Shown: positions 18,106-27,374, counted from the stretch's first letter. The stretch: 64,000 nt of DNA from Candidatus Kaistella beijingensis (GCF_020084865.1 NZ_CP071953.1:62001-126000); one strand, 5' to 3'. Translations and numbers: made by a program. Notes: a model not told the origin generated them from the letters alone.

Positions 18106-18141
18106 GTCAATTGTTTTTCAAGCTTAATTTTTATTTGTAAT

Positions 18142-19035
18142 TTATTTTCTTTTGATAAAATAGTCCCAAACTTTTTTAGAAATATCGGCTATGATTTTTT
18201 CGTTCGTCGCTTCATCTTCTTTAGAGTCGGAAACAAAAACCGAGATGGCGTAATGTTTCCCGTTTGGTAAAGTTACAATTCCTGCATCATTTGTTGCTGC
18301 GGTTACTCCGTTTTGTGTGGCGGAAGTCCCTGTTTTGTGGGCAACAACGGTGTTTTCTGGAAGTTGAGCAATTAAACGGTTTTTTCCTGTAGAAGCTGCT
18401 TCCATCGTTTTCATCAAAAATTCGGTGGATGTTTTCGACACGATTTTTTGGTCATAGAATTTTTTAAGGAGGTTGTTCATTGAATTGGTGGTGGTGTAGT
18501 TTTGATATTGAAAATCATTCACTTTGTGCATTTCTTCTTCATTAAATTTAATCGATAAATCTTTAACATCTTTACTGTTCATAAATTTTTGAACTTCCGG
18601 AGTACCACCTATAAGTCTTATTAAAATATCTGCACCGTTATTGTCGCTGTCTGCCACAGTAAATTTTATAATTCTGGAAAGTAATGTTTTTACGTTACCT
18701 TTCGGCGGAAGTTGTTCGCGCATTGGGCTCCATGTATTTTCCAAAAGCCACGGTCTTGCTATTAAAATTCTGCCGTCCAATTTAAATTCGCCTTTATCCA
18801 CTCGATCCAGTACAGCCAATGCAATGTGGAATTTAAAAACACTTTGCATCGGCAATTTTTTATCACCATTGATGTTCAAATTTAAGTGTGCATCATCCAA
18901 CGAAAGTACAGAAACCGCCACTGTTGCGTTTTTACCATCAATGATTTTTTTTAACTCTTTTTTTAGAGCAGATTTTTGTGCAAAACTCAATAAAGATAAT
19001 GTGAAGAGTAGAAAAGTGAAAACTTTTTTAATCAT
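18142..19035 (-). CDS. bla: Class A beta-lactamase, subclass A2-like
   Basis: 297 residues with signal peptide (to about residue 19). Catalytic motifs: Ser65-Val-Phe-Lys68 (SxxK), SDN at 130-132, omega-loop EEEMHKVND (about 166-174, general-base Glu) and KTG at 234-236. The EEEMH...QYQNYTT loop is the form of the A2 group found in Chryseobacterium and Bacteroides (CGA, CIA, CME, PER-like); A2 members are often extended-spectrum, but the spectrum cannot be read from sequence alone. The M23 peptidase gene ends 6 bases upstream of this start region, so both are probably cotranscribed. No AmpR-type regulator is adjacent. Confidence 0.93.
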   Translation of the reverse strand: MIKKVFTFLLFTLSLLSFAQKSALKKELKKIIDGKNATVAVSVLSLDDAHLNLNINGDKKLPMQSVFKFHIALAVLDRVDKGEFKLDGRILIARPWLLENTWSPMREQLPPKGNVKTLLSRIIKFTVADSDNNGADILIRLIGGTPEVQKFMNSKDVKDLSIKFNEEEMHKVNDFQYQNYTTTNSMNNLLKKFYDQKIVSKTSTEFLMKTMEAASTGKNRLIAQLPENTVVAHKTGTSATQNGVTAATNDAGIVTLPNGKHYAISVFVSDSKEDEATNEKIIADISKKVWDYFIKRK

Positions 19036-19041
19036 TTTTGT

Positions 19042-19863
19042 TTAGTAATTTTTAGTGTAACTTTTACCTTCTTCCAAAAGTAGTGAATCACTTTCAGAAG
19101 TCTTAAATTTTGTTGGCAGATAATCTCTTTTTCCATCAATTCTGTTCAAAAAAACGGCGAAATGTAAATGTGGACCATTTGAAAATCCTGTATTTCCGCT
19201 ATAGCCTATAAACTGTCCTTTCTTTACCTCATCGCCTATTTTTACTTCCGCACCGTTCAATTTTAAGTGAACATAATCGGCAAAAGTTCCGTCGGGATGC
19301 ATTACCACTATTTTGTTGTTGAATTTTGCGCAGGAAATATTGGCGCAGCTTTGCGTATTGTTTTCGACCACCGCAACAACTTTTCCTTCTCTTGCTGCAA
19401 AAATTTTTTCGCCGGTTTTTAAGTTAAAGTCGAGCGCGTTTGCATTTTGGTGCGAGAATTTTCCGTTGTAGCCTTGGTAAATCAACTGCGTTTTTCCTTT
19501 CTCAAAAGGCAGGTCATAGATGTAATCTTTGTCATAATCTTTCTGCAAAGCATTTCCGAAATTGAAAGTATTGGTGTACGAAAAGGAATTTGCAGCATTT
19601 TGCTTGATCACCGTAATTTTTGCGATTTCAAATTTCTTCGCTTTCGCCGGAATCACTACAATTTGGTTACTCGGAAGCGAAGAAGTCATGTTCGACAGCT
19701 TAAAGTCAAACTTAGCCGACATCGGCATTTCCTCGTCATTGTCTGCGAAAATAATGATATTGCGATTTACCGTTTCATTGTAAAAACGGATGTTCCATTT
19801 GTTTTGGGAGAAAGCAAAACTTGAAAAAAAAAGAAAAAAAACTATAAAAATAGGTCGAATCAT
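19042..19863 (-). CDS. M23 family metallopeptidase (LytM-like)
   Basis: 273 residues from MIRPIFIVFF; an upstream ATG at 19893 would place ten residues before the signal peptide and is less likely. The signal peptide ends near FAFSQ. The C-terminal half is a LytM domain with zinc ligands His and Asp in HQNANALDF and the HLHF pair in GPHLHFAVF. Such enzymes cut peptide cross-links in peptidoglycan. It is followed after 6 bases by the beta-lactamase gene, an unusual cell-wall hydrolase and beta-lactamase pairing. Confidence 0.88.
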   Translation of the reverse strand: MIRPIFIVFFLFFSSFAFSQNKWNIRFYNETVNRNIIIFADNDEEMPMSAKFDFKLSNMTSSLPSNQIVVIPAKAKKFEIAKITVIKQNAANSFSYTNTFNFGNALQKDYDKDYIYDLPFEKGKTQLIYQGYNGKFSHQNANALDFNLKTGEKIFAAREGKVVAVVENNTQSCANISCAKFNNKIVVMHPDGTFADYVHLKLNGAEVKIGDEVKKGQFIGYSGNTGFSNGPHLHFAVFLNRIDGKRDYLPTKFKTSESDSLLLEEGKSYTKNY

Positions 19864-19929
19864 TAAATTAAATCTGAAATTGTCAACTTGCAAAAATGTA
19901 CATCCGTCTTGAAAAACCCATCATGCAGC

Positions 19930-20892
19930 TCAAGAAATCAACTTCACGATTTCAAGCGCCACTTTTAAAGCTTCGGTTCCGTCTTCCAGGGAAACTTCCA
20001 CATTTTTATTTTCGGTAATGGCATCGGCAAAACTTTCTAGTTCATCTAAAATGGCGTTATTTGGCTGAATGTTGGGATATTCAAAAATAATCTGATTTTT
20101 TTCACCTTCCGCATTTTCGATAATCATATCAAAATCAGTTGGATTTTCCGGAGCTGGTTTCATTCGGATAACTTCCGCTTTTTTCTCTAAAAAATCGACA
20201 GAAATATAGGCGTCTTTCTGAAAAAATCGAGACTTTCTCATGGCTTTCATCGAAATTCTTGAGGTTGTCAAATTCGCTACACAACCGTTTTCAAACTCAA
20301 TTCTTGCGTTACAAATATCGGGCGATTTCGAAACCACAGAAACTCCGCTTGCGTGAATGTTTTTCACTGTTGATTTCACGATGGAAAGCAAAATATCCAA
20401 ATCGTGGATCATCAAATCCAAAACCACGGAAACATCCGTTCCGCGCGGATTGAATTCCGCCAAACGGTGAATCTCTATAAACATCGGGTCTTTGATGAAA
20501 TCTTTAGAGCCAATAAAGGCGGGATTGTATCTTTCAACGTGTCCAACTTGCGCCTTGATCCCGTGTTCACGGCATTTGTAGAGGATTTCTTCTGCCTGTT
20601 TCAAGGTTTGGGTAACCGGTTTTTCGATGAAGAAATGTTTTCTATTTTCAATTGCCTTCATCGCATAATCGTAATGATAAACGGTGGGTGTTACAATATC
20701 GAGCATGTCGATTTCGTTCAACAAATCATCAAAATTCGCATAATATTTGTAACCGAATTCGGCTTCAAGTTTTTTTCCGTTTTCAACATCCGCATCGTGA
20801 AAACCTACCAATTCATATTTTTCCGACTGATTCAGCAATCTCAAATGGATTTTTCCCAAATGTCCTGCACCGACTAAACCTGCTTTGAGCAT
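19930..20892 (-). CDS. Gfo/Idh/MocA family oxidoreductase
   Basis: 320 residues. Rossmann motif LVGAGHLGKIH (residues 6-16), the family signature EKPVTQ near residue 94 and a catalytic-region His in VLDLMIHDLD. Members oxidise or reduce sugars and related compounds with NAD(P). The substrate is not determined; proteins of this type are often next to surface polysaccharide genes, but the neighbours here are not diagnostic. Divergent from pcm. Confidence 0.88.
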   Translation of the reverse strand: MLKAGLVGAGHLGKIHLRLLNQSEKYELVGFHDADVENGKKLEAEFGYKYYANFDDLLNEIDMLDIVTPTVYHYDYAMKAIENRKHFFIEKPVTQTLKQAEEILYKCREHGIKAQVGHVERYNPAFIGSKDFIKDPMFIEIHRLAEFNPRGTDVSVVLDLMIHDLDILLSIVKSTVKNIHASGVSVVSKSPDICNARIEFENGCVANLTTSRISMKAMRKSRFFQKDAYISVDFLEKKAEVIRMKPAPENPTDFDMIIENAEGEKNQIIFEYPNIQPNNAILDELESFADAITENKNVEVSLEDGTEALKVALEIVKLIS

Positions 20893-20921
20893 AGAAATTT
20901 AATTTTTTCAAAGATAATAAT

Positions 20922-21100
20922 TTGGTACGAGATTCGGGATACGAGTTTCGAGGTCGTAATACGAGATATGAGATTCATTTTAACAGATTTGAAATTTGAG
21001 GTCAACTGATTTAAGTTTTGCGATTTTCACTTTTATATGGTAGTTTTGTTTTTTATACAATCTCAAAACCCGAAACTCGCATCTCGCAACCCGAACCTCC
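20922..21100. repeat. Divergent spacer bracketed by inverted low-complexity tracts
   Basis: GAGATTCGGGATACGAGTTT (from 20929) and its continuation form one arm; CCCGAAACTCGCATCTCGCA (from 21070) forms the other, in inverted orientation. Read toward each flanking gene, both give CTCGTATCTCG-like text just before the start codon. The promoters for the oxidoreductase and pcm must lie in or between the arms. Confidence 0.5.
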
Positions 21101-21101
21101 A

Positions 21102-21752
21102 ATGAATGACTCGTTTTTACACAAAGGAAAAAGGAAAATCCTCGTTGAATATCTCCGTGAAAAAATCGGGATTTCTGATGAAAATGTTCTAAAGGCAATG
21201 AACGAGGTTCCACGTCATCTTTTCCTGGAAAGTATTTTTGAAGATTTCGCTTATGAAGACCGCGCTTTTCCAATTTTGGCGAAGCAGACGATTTCCCACC
21301 CTTCAACGGTTGCGGAACAAACCGAACTTTTAGGATTAAAAGAAAAAGAAAAAGTCTTAGAAATCGGAACCGGAAGTGGTTATCAAACTGCAGTTTTAGT
21401 CGCTATGAATGCTTTGGTCTATACCGTTGAACGACAAAAAGACTTGCACGATTTTGCCCATAAAAAGCTTCGGGAGCTTCATCTTCGTCCAAAATTTCAA
21501 AGTTTTGGGGATGGTTTTGCGGGTTTGCCGACTTTTGCTCCTTTCGACAAAATTTTGGTGACCTGTGGCGCAGAAATTCTACCGACCGAATTGCTTCATC
21601 AACTCAAAGTTGGTGGAAAATTGGTCATTCCGATGGGACCAACTCACGAACAAATTCTCTATCGCTTCACCAAAAAGTCTGACAAGGAATTTGAGAAAGA
21701 GGAATTCGGGGCGTATAAATTTGTGCCGATGTTGGGTGATACGAATCATTAA
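21102..21752 (+). CDS. pcm: Protein-L-isoaspartate O-methyltransferase
   Basis: 216 residues from MNDSFLHKGK; an in-frame extension to 21018 lies within low-complexity leader text and is rejected. Motifs: ISHPSTVA (64-71), the S-adenosylmethionine loop VLEIGTGSGYQTAVL (85-99) and VIPMGP near the C-terminus. It repairs isoaspartyl residues in aged proteins. The following small membrane protein starts 11 bases after its stop and may be cotranscribed. Confidence 0.93.
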   Translation: MNDSFLHKGKRKILVEYLREKIGISDENVLKAMNEVPRHLFLESIFEDFAYEDRAFPILAKQTISHPSTVAEQTELLGLKEKEKVLEIGTGSGYQTAVLVAMNALVYTVERQKDLHDFAHKKLRELHLRPKFQSFGDGFAGLPTFAPFDKILVTCGAEILPTELLHQLKVGGKLVIPMGPTHEQILYRFTKKSDKEFEKEEFGAYKFVPMLGDTNH

Positions 21753-21763
21753 AATTGGGTTAC

Positions 21764-22210
21764 ATGATTTTCAAATCTCAAAATAGCGACCTTACTTTCA
21801 AACTGATTTTCGGTAGCGTTTATTTGTTTTTGTTTGGAATTGGAATATTTGGCTATTTTCAAACAAATAATTTTAATGAATTTATTGCTCCTTTTTTAAT
21901 TTGTGTTGCCATTTTATTGTTAAGTGTTTTGATTTTTTATAGATTGAAAATCAGTATTGATGGACATTTTCTTACAGTCAACTGTTTCATAAACCTTTAC
22001 AAAACTGAAATCAGAAATATTACCAAAATCCGAAAAGGAGAAACCTTGTGGAGCGGAATTCACAAATATGGAACGCGTACAAAAGGTTTGATTATTTTTT
22101 CGAAATTTAAAAATGATTTGTACATCACACCCGAAAATGAGGAACTTTTCTTGAAGAAAATTTTGGAGATTAATCCGGGAATTGTGATAGAAAGAGTTTC
22201 GAACCACTGA
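21764..22210 (+). CDS. Small membrane protein with PH-like soluble domain, unknown
   Basis: 148 residues from MIFKSQNSDL; an upstream TTG is not needed. There are two membrane helices (about 12-30 and 42-60), then a beta-rich domain (LKISIDGHFLTVNCFINLYK ... ITPENEELFLKKILEINPGI) typical of bacterial PH-like domains fused to a membrane hairpin. The function is unknown. It follows pcm. Confidence 0.7.
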   Translation: MIFKSQNSDLTFKLIFGSVYLFLFGIGIFGYFQTNNFNEFIAPFLICVAILLLSVLIFYRLKISIDGHFLTVNCFINLYKTEIRNITKIRKGETLWSGIHKYGTRTKGLIIFSKFKNDLYITPENEELFLKKILEINPGIVIERVSNH

Positions 22211-22517
22211 TTCCGATATTAAAAATAATATGGAATTTGTTAAGAAAGATTTAGAAATCTTTATCATAGAAAATTTTGGAATTGAAAATATTTTACCACC
22301 CCGTCATTAACAAGTTAATGACACCATCCAAAGAAGGGGAATAACCTTCCCGTCTTCTAAAATTCTATGAATTTTAGATTCCACCCCTCCAAAGGAGGGA
22401 ATTACCCCACCTGACAAAAAATACCTACCAAATTCGTCTTTTCAATTTATAGATTGTATTTTTGCACATCATTCAAAAATATAATTCCGACAAGTTTGTC
22501 CGAAATTAAATTATCTC
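22211..22517. other. Gene-free stretch with nested hairpins and a peptide remnant
   Basis: ATG at 22230 opens a 26-codon frame (MEFVKKDLEIFIIENFGIEN), possibly the remnant of a lost gene. Then come palindromes: TCATTAAC-AAG-TTAATGA (near 22304), AAAATTCTATGAATTTT (near 22359), CCCTCC-AAA-GGAGGG (near 22385). This is the form of a dispersed intergenic element seen in flavobacteria. The ccsBA promoter box follows it. Confidence 0.5.
22457..22464 (+). promoter_or_regulatory. -7 box TATTTTTG upstream of ccsBA
   Basis: Matches TAnnTTTG, the Bacteroidota -7 consensus, 53 bases before the start codon. The -33 region (TTCGTC near 22433) is weak. Confidence 0.4.
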
Positions 22518-25500
22518 ATGAAAAAATTACAGAATATTCTTATTTCTACACGAACGATGGCGGTTTTGCTCCTGGTTTATGCAGCAGCAATGGGTTACGC
22601 CACTTTTCTTGAAAACGATTACGGAACACCAACCGCTAAAGCTTTAATTTATGAGGCGAAATGGTTTGAGTTCGTAATGCTTCTTTTAATTCTGAATTTC
22701 ATCGGAAATATTTCAAGATACAGACTGTGGAGAAGAGAAAAATGGCCGGTTTTGGTTTTTCACCTCTCGTTTATTTTGATTTTTATTGGTGGTGCAATTA
22801 CACGATACATCAGCTACGAAGGAATTATGCACATTCGTGAAGGAGAGACTTCTAACTCGGTGATTACGGATAAAAATTTCTTTAAAATTCAAATTGAAGA
22901 AAAAGGCGATGTTCTTAATTATCAAGATGTTCCGTATTTGATGTCGCCACTTCACAAAAATTTCAAGGCGAATTATGATTATCACGGAAAACAAATTTCT
23001 GTAAAGGCAACCGATTTTATCCAAAGAAAAAAAGACAGTTTGGTAGCCGATCAATCGGGTGAAGAATTCTTGCATGTCGTTTCTGCGGGACAAAAAGGAA
23101 GAGAAAATATCTATATCAAATCCGGCGAATCCAAATCGGTTAACGGAACTTTGGTGACTTACAATCGTCCCATTGAAGGCGCTGTAGAATTTAAAGATGA
23201 CAACGGAAATTTAATGATTAAAACTCCTGTTGATGCAGAATTCATGACGATGGCAACTCAAGCGACAGGTGCAACAAAAAAAGACGAATTCCAACCATTG
23301 GCTTTGAGAAGCTTATATACAATTAATGATTTGCGTCTTGTTGTTCCAGAAGGTTTGAAAAAAGGAAAACTCATTGCTTACGAAGGCGACCGCAAAAAAG
23401 ATAAGGATGTTCCCGACCAATTGACGGTTGAAGTTCAGGGACCAAAAACGAAACAACTCGTAAATCTTTCTGTAGAAAAGGGAAATCCAAATGCTTTCAA
23501 ACAAATTTCTATGGATGGGATGAACATTATTCTAGGTTTCGGCCCGAAAGTTTATAACACGCCTTTCTCTTTAAAATTAGATGATTTCGTGATGGAGACT
23601 TATCCGGGAAGTTCGTCACCAAGTGCGTATGAAAGCCACGTTCAAATAATCGATAGAGGCAAACAAACGCCTTATAAAATTTACATGAACCACGTTTTAA
23701 ATCACGGCGGTTACCGATTTTTTCAGGCAAGTTTTGATCCCGACAGACAAGGAACGGTACTTTCTGTAAACCACGATTTTTGGGGAACTTTGATTACCTA
23801 TATTGGATATTTCTTCCTGTTTACAGCGATGTTCATCGTTTTCTTTTGGAAAGGAACTCATTTTTGGAAACTCAATAAAATGCTGAAAAATGTGAACAAA
23901 AAAAGAACGCTTTCCGTTTTGTTGATTCTTTTAAGTTTAAGTTTCAACGCACAAAAAATTGAAACGCACGGAACTGACGACGGTTCAGGAAAACAGCAAA
24001 AACATTCTTCAAATGACGGACATGACCACGGAAATGCAGACGCAGCTTTACTATTGGAAACGAAACCCGTGAAAGAACAAAACTCTCTGGCGTTACGTTC
24101 TCCGAAACCGATTTCGCCAGATGAAATCATTGCGAGAAACAAAATCTCAAAAGAACACGCCGATAAATTTGCCTATTTGTTGGTGCAAAACTATGAAGGG
24201 CGAATTGTTCCGATGAACACGCAAGCTTTGGATGTTTTAAGAAAACTTTACAAAAAAGACAGCTTCAAAGGAACCGACGGAAAAAGCTTAACTGCAAATC
24301 AGTGGTTTCTTTCCATCAATACCGATACTGCAAGCTGGACTATGGTGCCGATTATCAAAGTTGGAACAAAAGGTGGAGATGAATTGGCTAAAAAAACAAA
24401 AGCCAACGAAGACGGTTATACGACTTTAATGTCGCTTTTTCCTGCAGATGCACAAGGAAATCTACATTATGTTTTAGAAGACGATTATCAGGAAGCTTTC
24501 CGGAAAAAACCGGCAGAACAGACCAATTACGACAAAGAAGTTATCGCCGTAAATGATCGTGTTCAGGCTTTCAACGAATTTTTCAGCGGACAGTTTATGC
24601 GAATTGTTCCCGTCCAAAACGATCCGAATTCAACATGGCATTCTTGGCTAGACCAAAAATTTGAACCGGATATGGAATCTCAAAAGGTAATGGGTCCTTA
24701 TTTTTCTGAAGTTTTGGCAGCTCAAAAATCAGGCGATTGGAGCAAAGCAGACGCTGAACTGGTGAAATTGGAGCAATATCAACAAACTTGGGGGAAAAAT
24801 GTTGTTCCGCCAAAATCAAAAGTTGATTTGGAAGTGTTCATGAACAAAGTAAATATCAACTTTCATCTGTTGATTTTCTACACAATAATTGGCGGACTAT
24901 TATTGTTGTTAGGATTTATCGAACTTTTCAAACCCAATAAAATCATCAACAAAACCATCAAAATTTTAATTATGATTGGTTTGGTCGGATATTTTGCACA
25001 ATTTTTAGGATTGGTTGCAAGATGGTATATTTCCGGTCACGCTCCTTGGAGTAACGGTTACGAAGCAATCATCTTCATTTCATGGGTGGGAATTACCGCA
25101 GGTTTGGTTCTGTACAGAAATTCAAACGCACTAATTCCTGCAGCAGGATTTATGGTTGCAGTGATTATGATGGGATTTGCACACGGTGGTTCTGCGCTTG
25201 ATCCGCAAATTACTCCTCTTGTTCCTGTTTTAAAATCTTATTGGCTCATCATTCACGTGGCGATTATTACTGCGAGTTACGGATTCTTCGGCTTGTCGAT
25301 GGTGATTGCGGTGATTGTTTTGTTTTTCTATATTTTTGCCAACAAAAAAGTTTATAAAATTCATCACGACCATACCGTCAAAGAACTGACAATTGTCTCA
25401 GAAATGTCTTTAACCATAGGACTCTATGCACTTACTGTCGGAACATTTCTTGGCGGAATTTGGGCAAACGAATCTTGGGGAAGATATTGGAGTTGGGATC

Positions 25501-25802
25501 CGAAAGAAACTTGGGCATTCATTTCCGTGATGGTTTATGCATTCGTTCTCCACATGCGACTGGTTCCCGGTTTGCGCGGAAGATGGGCGTTTCACGTTGC
25601 CGCATTATTTGCGATTTCGAGCGTGGTGATGACCTATTTCGGGGTAAATTATTATTTGAGCGGACTGCATTCTTACGCAGCAGGTGACCCGATTCCTGTT
25701 CCGCTGTGGGTTTATCTCGGTTTGGTGTTTATGGTGACTTTATCCGTTGTCTCTTATTTGAGGTTTAGAGAATTACAGAAATCTTTGAAGATTAAAGCAT
25801 AA
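22518..25802 (+). CDS. ccsBA: Cytochrome c biogenesis protein, ResB-CcsA fusion (System II)
   Basis: 1094-residue inner-membrane protein. The N-terminal 440 residues are ResB/CcsB-like (helices near 10-30, 48-66, 77-96 and about 430, with a periplasmic domain between). A middle periplasmic segment of about 350 residues follows a second signal-like helix and contains a His-rich stretch (HDHGNAD). The C-terminal 300 residues are CcsA with the WWD haem-handling motif WGRYWSWDPKETW (about 987-999) and flanking His residues. It carries haem to apocytochrome c and attaches it. The fused form is usual in Bacteroidota. A terminator follows. Confidence 0.93.
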   Translation: MKKLQNILISTRTMAVLLLVYAAAMGYATFLENDYGTPTAKALIYEAKWFEFVMLLLILNFIGNISRYRLWRREKWPVLVFHLSFILIFIGGAITRYISYEGIMHIREGETSNSVITDKNFFKIQIEEKGDVLNYQDVPYLMSPLHKNFKANYDYHGKQISVKATDFIQRKKDSLVADQSGEEFLHVVSAGQKGRENIYIKSGESKSVNGTLVTYNRPIEGAVEFKDDNGNLMIKTPVDAEFMTMATQATGATKKDEFQPLALRSLYTINDLRLVVPEGLKKGKLIAYEGDRKKDKDVPDQLTVEVQGPKTKQLVNLSVEKGNPNAFKQISMDGMNIILGFGPKVYNTPFSLKLDDFVMETYPGSSSPSAYESHVQIIDRGKQTPYKIYMNHVLNHGGYRFFQASFDPDRQGTVLSVNHDFWGTLITYIGYFFLFTAMFIVFFWKGTHFWKLNKMLKNVNKKRTLSVLLILLSLSFNAQKIETHGTDDGSGKQQKHSSNDGHDHGNADAALLLETKPVKEQNSLALRSPKPISPDEIIARNKISKEHADKFAYLLVQNYEGRIVPMNTQALDVLRKLYKKDSFKGTDGKSLTANQWFLSINTDTASWTMVPIIKVGTKGGDELAKKTKANEDGYTTLMSLFPADAQGNLHYVLEDDYQEAFRKKPAEQTNYDKEVIAVNDRVQAFNEFFSGQFMRIVPVQNDPNSTWHSWLDQKFEPDMESQKVMGPYFSEVLAAQKSGDWSKADAELVKLEQYQQTWGKNVVPPKSKVDLEVFMNKVNINFHLLIFYTIIGGLLLLLGFIELFKPNKIINKTIKILIMIGLVGYFAQFLGLVARWYISGHAPWSNGYEAIIFISWVGITAGLVLYRNSNALIPAAGFMVAVIMMGFAHGGSALDPQITPLVPVLKSYWLIIHVAIITASYGFFGLSMVIAVIVLFFYIFANKKVYKIHHDHTVKELTIVSEMSLTIGLYALTVGTFLGGIWANESWGRYWSWDPKETWAFISVMVYAFVLHMRLVPGLRGRWAFHVAALFAISSVVMTYFGVNYYLSGLHSYAAGDPIPVPLWVYLGLVFMVTLSVVSYLRFRELQKSLKIKA

Positions 25803-25806
25803 CAAA

Positions 25807-25840
25807 AACTTCCCGGAAATAATTTTTCGGGAAGTTTCTT
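25807..25840 (+). terminator. Intrinsic terminator after ccsBA
   Basis: AACTTCCCG (25807-25815) pairs with CGGGAAGTT (25828-25836), followed by TCTTTTT. Confidence 0.75.
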
Positions 25841-25859
25841 TTTGGAGCAAGAAGTTTTT

Positions 25860-26080
25860 GTCTTCTTTTAGAAATCAGTCCCGTTTTCCGCACTCGCTTT
25901 TTTCTGCGGCGGCGAAGCCGCCGCAGAAAAAGAGCTCAAACAAATGCTGCAACCGGGGCTAAAAACTTGTTGATGTTTGTCTTTTGAGGTGACCAATATT
26001 GGGAAAAATTAGCTGTATCAATAGGGGCGGGCTTTAGCCCGCTTTTAAAAATCAAGTCCACTTGGCTTTAGCCTAAATTT
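25860..26080. repeat. REP-like intergenic element with three palindromes
   Basis: A 15-bp perfect palindrome TTTTTCTGCGGCGGC-GAA-GCCGCCGCAGAAAAA (25899-25931) shares the GGC-GAA-GCC tip with the element at 5829. Then GCGGGC-TTTA-GCCCGC (26027-26042) and TTGGC-TTTA-GCCTAA (26062-26076) share a TTTA loop. No gene is present in 25803-26185. The layout is that of a composite REP element; the copy number needs a genome search. Confidence 0.6.
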
Positions 26081-26185
26081 ATTATTTGTTTGAGGGAATT
26101 TAGTAATCTATTGCAATTATCTTCACCTATATAAACGTTCTTCAAATGATCCAAAAAATTTCGCTACCTTTATAAAAAGAACAAA

Positions 26186-26419
26186 ATGTCAGAATTAGTT
26201 TCCCTTATTCAATCATCATATCTCTACGAAATCGAACTCGCAAAATCAAAGCTCGCTTCAAGAGAAATCCCAAGTTACATCAAAAACGAATACGTCAATA
26301 ATGTCGCAGTTTTTCCGATTGCTCAAAACTACTACTTAATGGTGAGCGAAAGAGATTTTGAAAACGCCCAAAATATTCTCGAAGAAGACGATTCTTTAGA
26401 CGACAACGAGATACTATGA
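26186..26419 (+). CDS. DUF2007 family putative signal-transducing protein
   Basis: 77 residues beginning MSELVSLIQS. The pattern YEIELAKSKLASREIPSYIKNEYVNN followed by YYLMVSERDFENAQNILEED fits the DUF2007 fold (GlnB-like ferredoxin-type fold with no known ligand). A possible -7 box TACCTTTA lies just upstream. menB follows 118 bases later, behind its own promoter. Confidence 0.8.
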   Translation: MSELVSLIQSSYLYEIELAKSKLASREIPSYIKNEYVNNVAVFPIAQNYYLMVSERDFENAQNILEEDDSLDDNEIL

Positions 26420-26486
26420 TTTGAGATTTTAGCATATCCATTAAGTGGAATTTTTGTTTTAAAAGAGTCAACTTGGCTTTTTTTAC

Positions 26487-26518
26487 TTTTGTCTTGGCTC
26501 TTATTTTCTTTATCTTTA
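26487..26518 (+). promoter_or_regulatory. Promoter of menB, TTTTG-N19-TATCTTTA
   Basis: TTTTG at 26487-26491 and TATCTTTA at 26511-26518 are separated by 19 bases, matching the Bacteroidota TTTG/TAnnTTTG pattern except for the last base. The start codon is 19 bases downstream. Confidence 0.6.
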
Positions 26519-26537
26519 CACAAAATTTTTTACAAAA

Positions 26538-27374
26538 ATGATCGACTGGAAAACCGTAAAAGAATACGAAGACATCACCTACAAAAAATGCGGCGCCGTT
26601 GCGAGAATCGCTTTTAACAGACCAGAAGTTCGCAACGCATTCCGCCCCAAAACGACTTCCGAATTATACGACGCTTTTTATCATGTTTCAGAAGATCCTT
26701 CAGTTGGAGTCGTTCTTTTGACAGGAGAAGGACCAAGTCCGAAAGATGGTGGTCACGCTTTTTGCAGTGGCGGCGATCAAAAAGCTCGTGGACATCAAGG
26801 TTATGTTGGTGATGACGGAAGACATCGCTTAAATATTTTGGAAGTTCAGCGTTTGATTCGTTTCATGCCAAAAGTTGTAATTGCCGTTGTAAATGGTTGG
26901 GCTGTAGGAGGAGGACATTCACTTCACGTAGTTTGCGACTTGACTTTGGCGAGTGAAGAACACGCTATTTTCAAACAAACCGATGCAGATGTCACAAGCT
27001 TCGACGGTGGTTATGGTTCTGCATACTTAGCAAAAATGGTTGGACAGAAAAAAGCCCGTGAAATTTTCTTTTTAGGTAGAAATTATTCCGCCAAAGAAGC
27101 AGAAGATATGGGAATGGTTAATGCTGTAATTCCTCATGCTGATTTAGAAGATACCGCTTTTCAGTGGGCACAGGAAATTTTAGGAAAATCGCCAATGTCC
27201 ATCAGAATGTTAAAATTTGCCATGAATTTAACAGATGACGGAATGGTTGGTCAACAAGTTTTTGCAGGTGAAGCAACACGTCTCGCTTATATGACAGACG
27301 AAGCCAAAGAAGGCAGAAACGCTTTCCTGGAAAAAAGAAAACCCGATTTCGGAGAAAATAAATGGATATCTTAA
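26538..27374 (+). CDS. menB: 1,4-dihydroxy-2-naphthoyl-CoA synthase
   Basis: 278-residue crotonase-fold enzyme that closes the naphthoquinone ring from o-succinylbenzoyl-CoA in menaquinone synthesis. Landmarks: RPEVRNAFRPKT near residue 30, HAFCSGGDQKARGHQGYVGD (oxyanion hole and the mobile loop typical of MenB), NGWAVGGGHSLHVVCDLTLAS, and TDADVTSFDGGYGSAYLA (active-site Asp/Ser/Tyr region). The next gene on the strand is menA. The 3' gap holds paired low-complexity arms. Confidence 0.95.
   Translation: MIDWKTVKEYEDITYKKCGAVARIAFNRPEVRNAFRPKTTSELYDAFYHVSEDPSVGVVLLTGEGPSPKDGGHAFCSGGDQKARGHQGYVGDDGRHRLNILEVQRLIRFMPKVVIAVVNGWAVGGGHSLHVVCDLTLASEEHAIFKQTDADVTSFDGGYGSAYLAKMVGQKKAREIFFLGRNYSAKEAEDMGMVNAVIPHADLEDTAFQWAQEILGKSPMSIRMLKFAMNLTDDGMVGQQVFAGEATRLAYMTDEAKEGRNAFLEKRKPDFGENKWIS

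Noticed and set aside
21018-21101. N-terminal extension of Pcm
   Set aside because: Encoded by the low-complexity leader tract; the conserved protein starts at MNDSFLHKGK.
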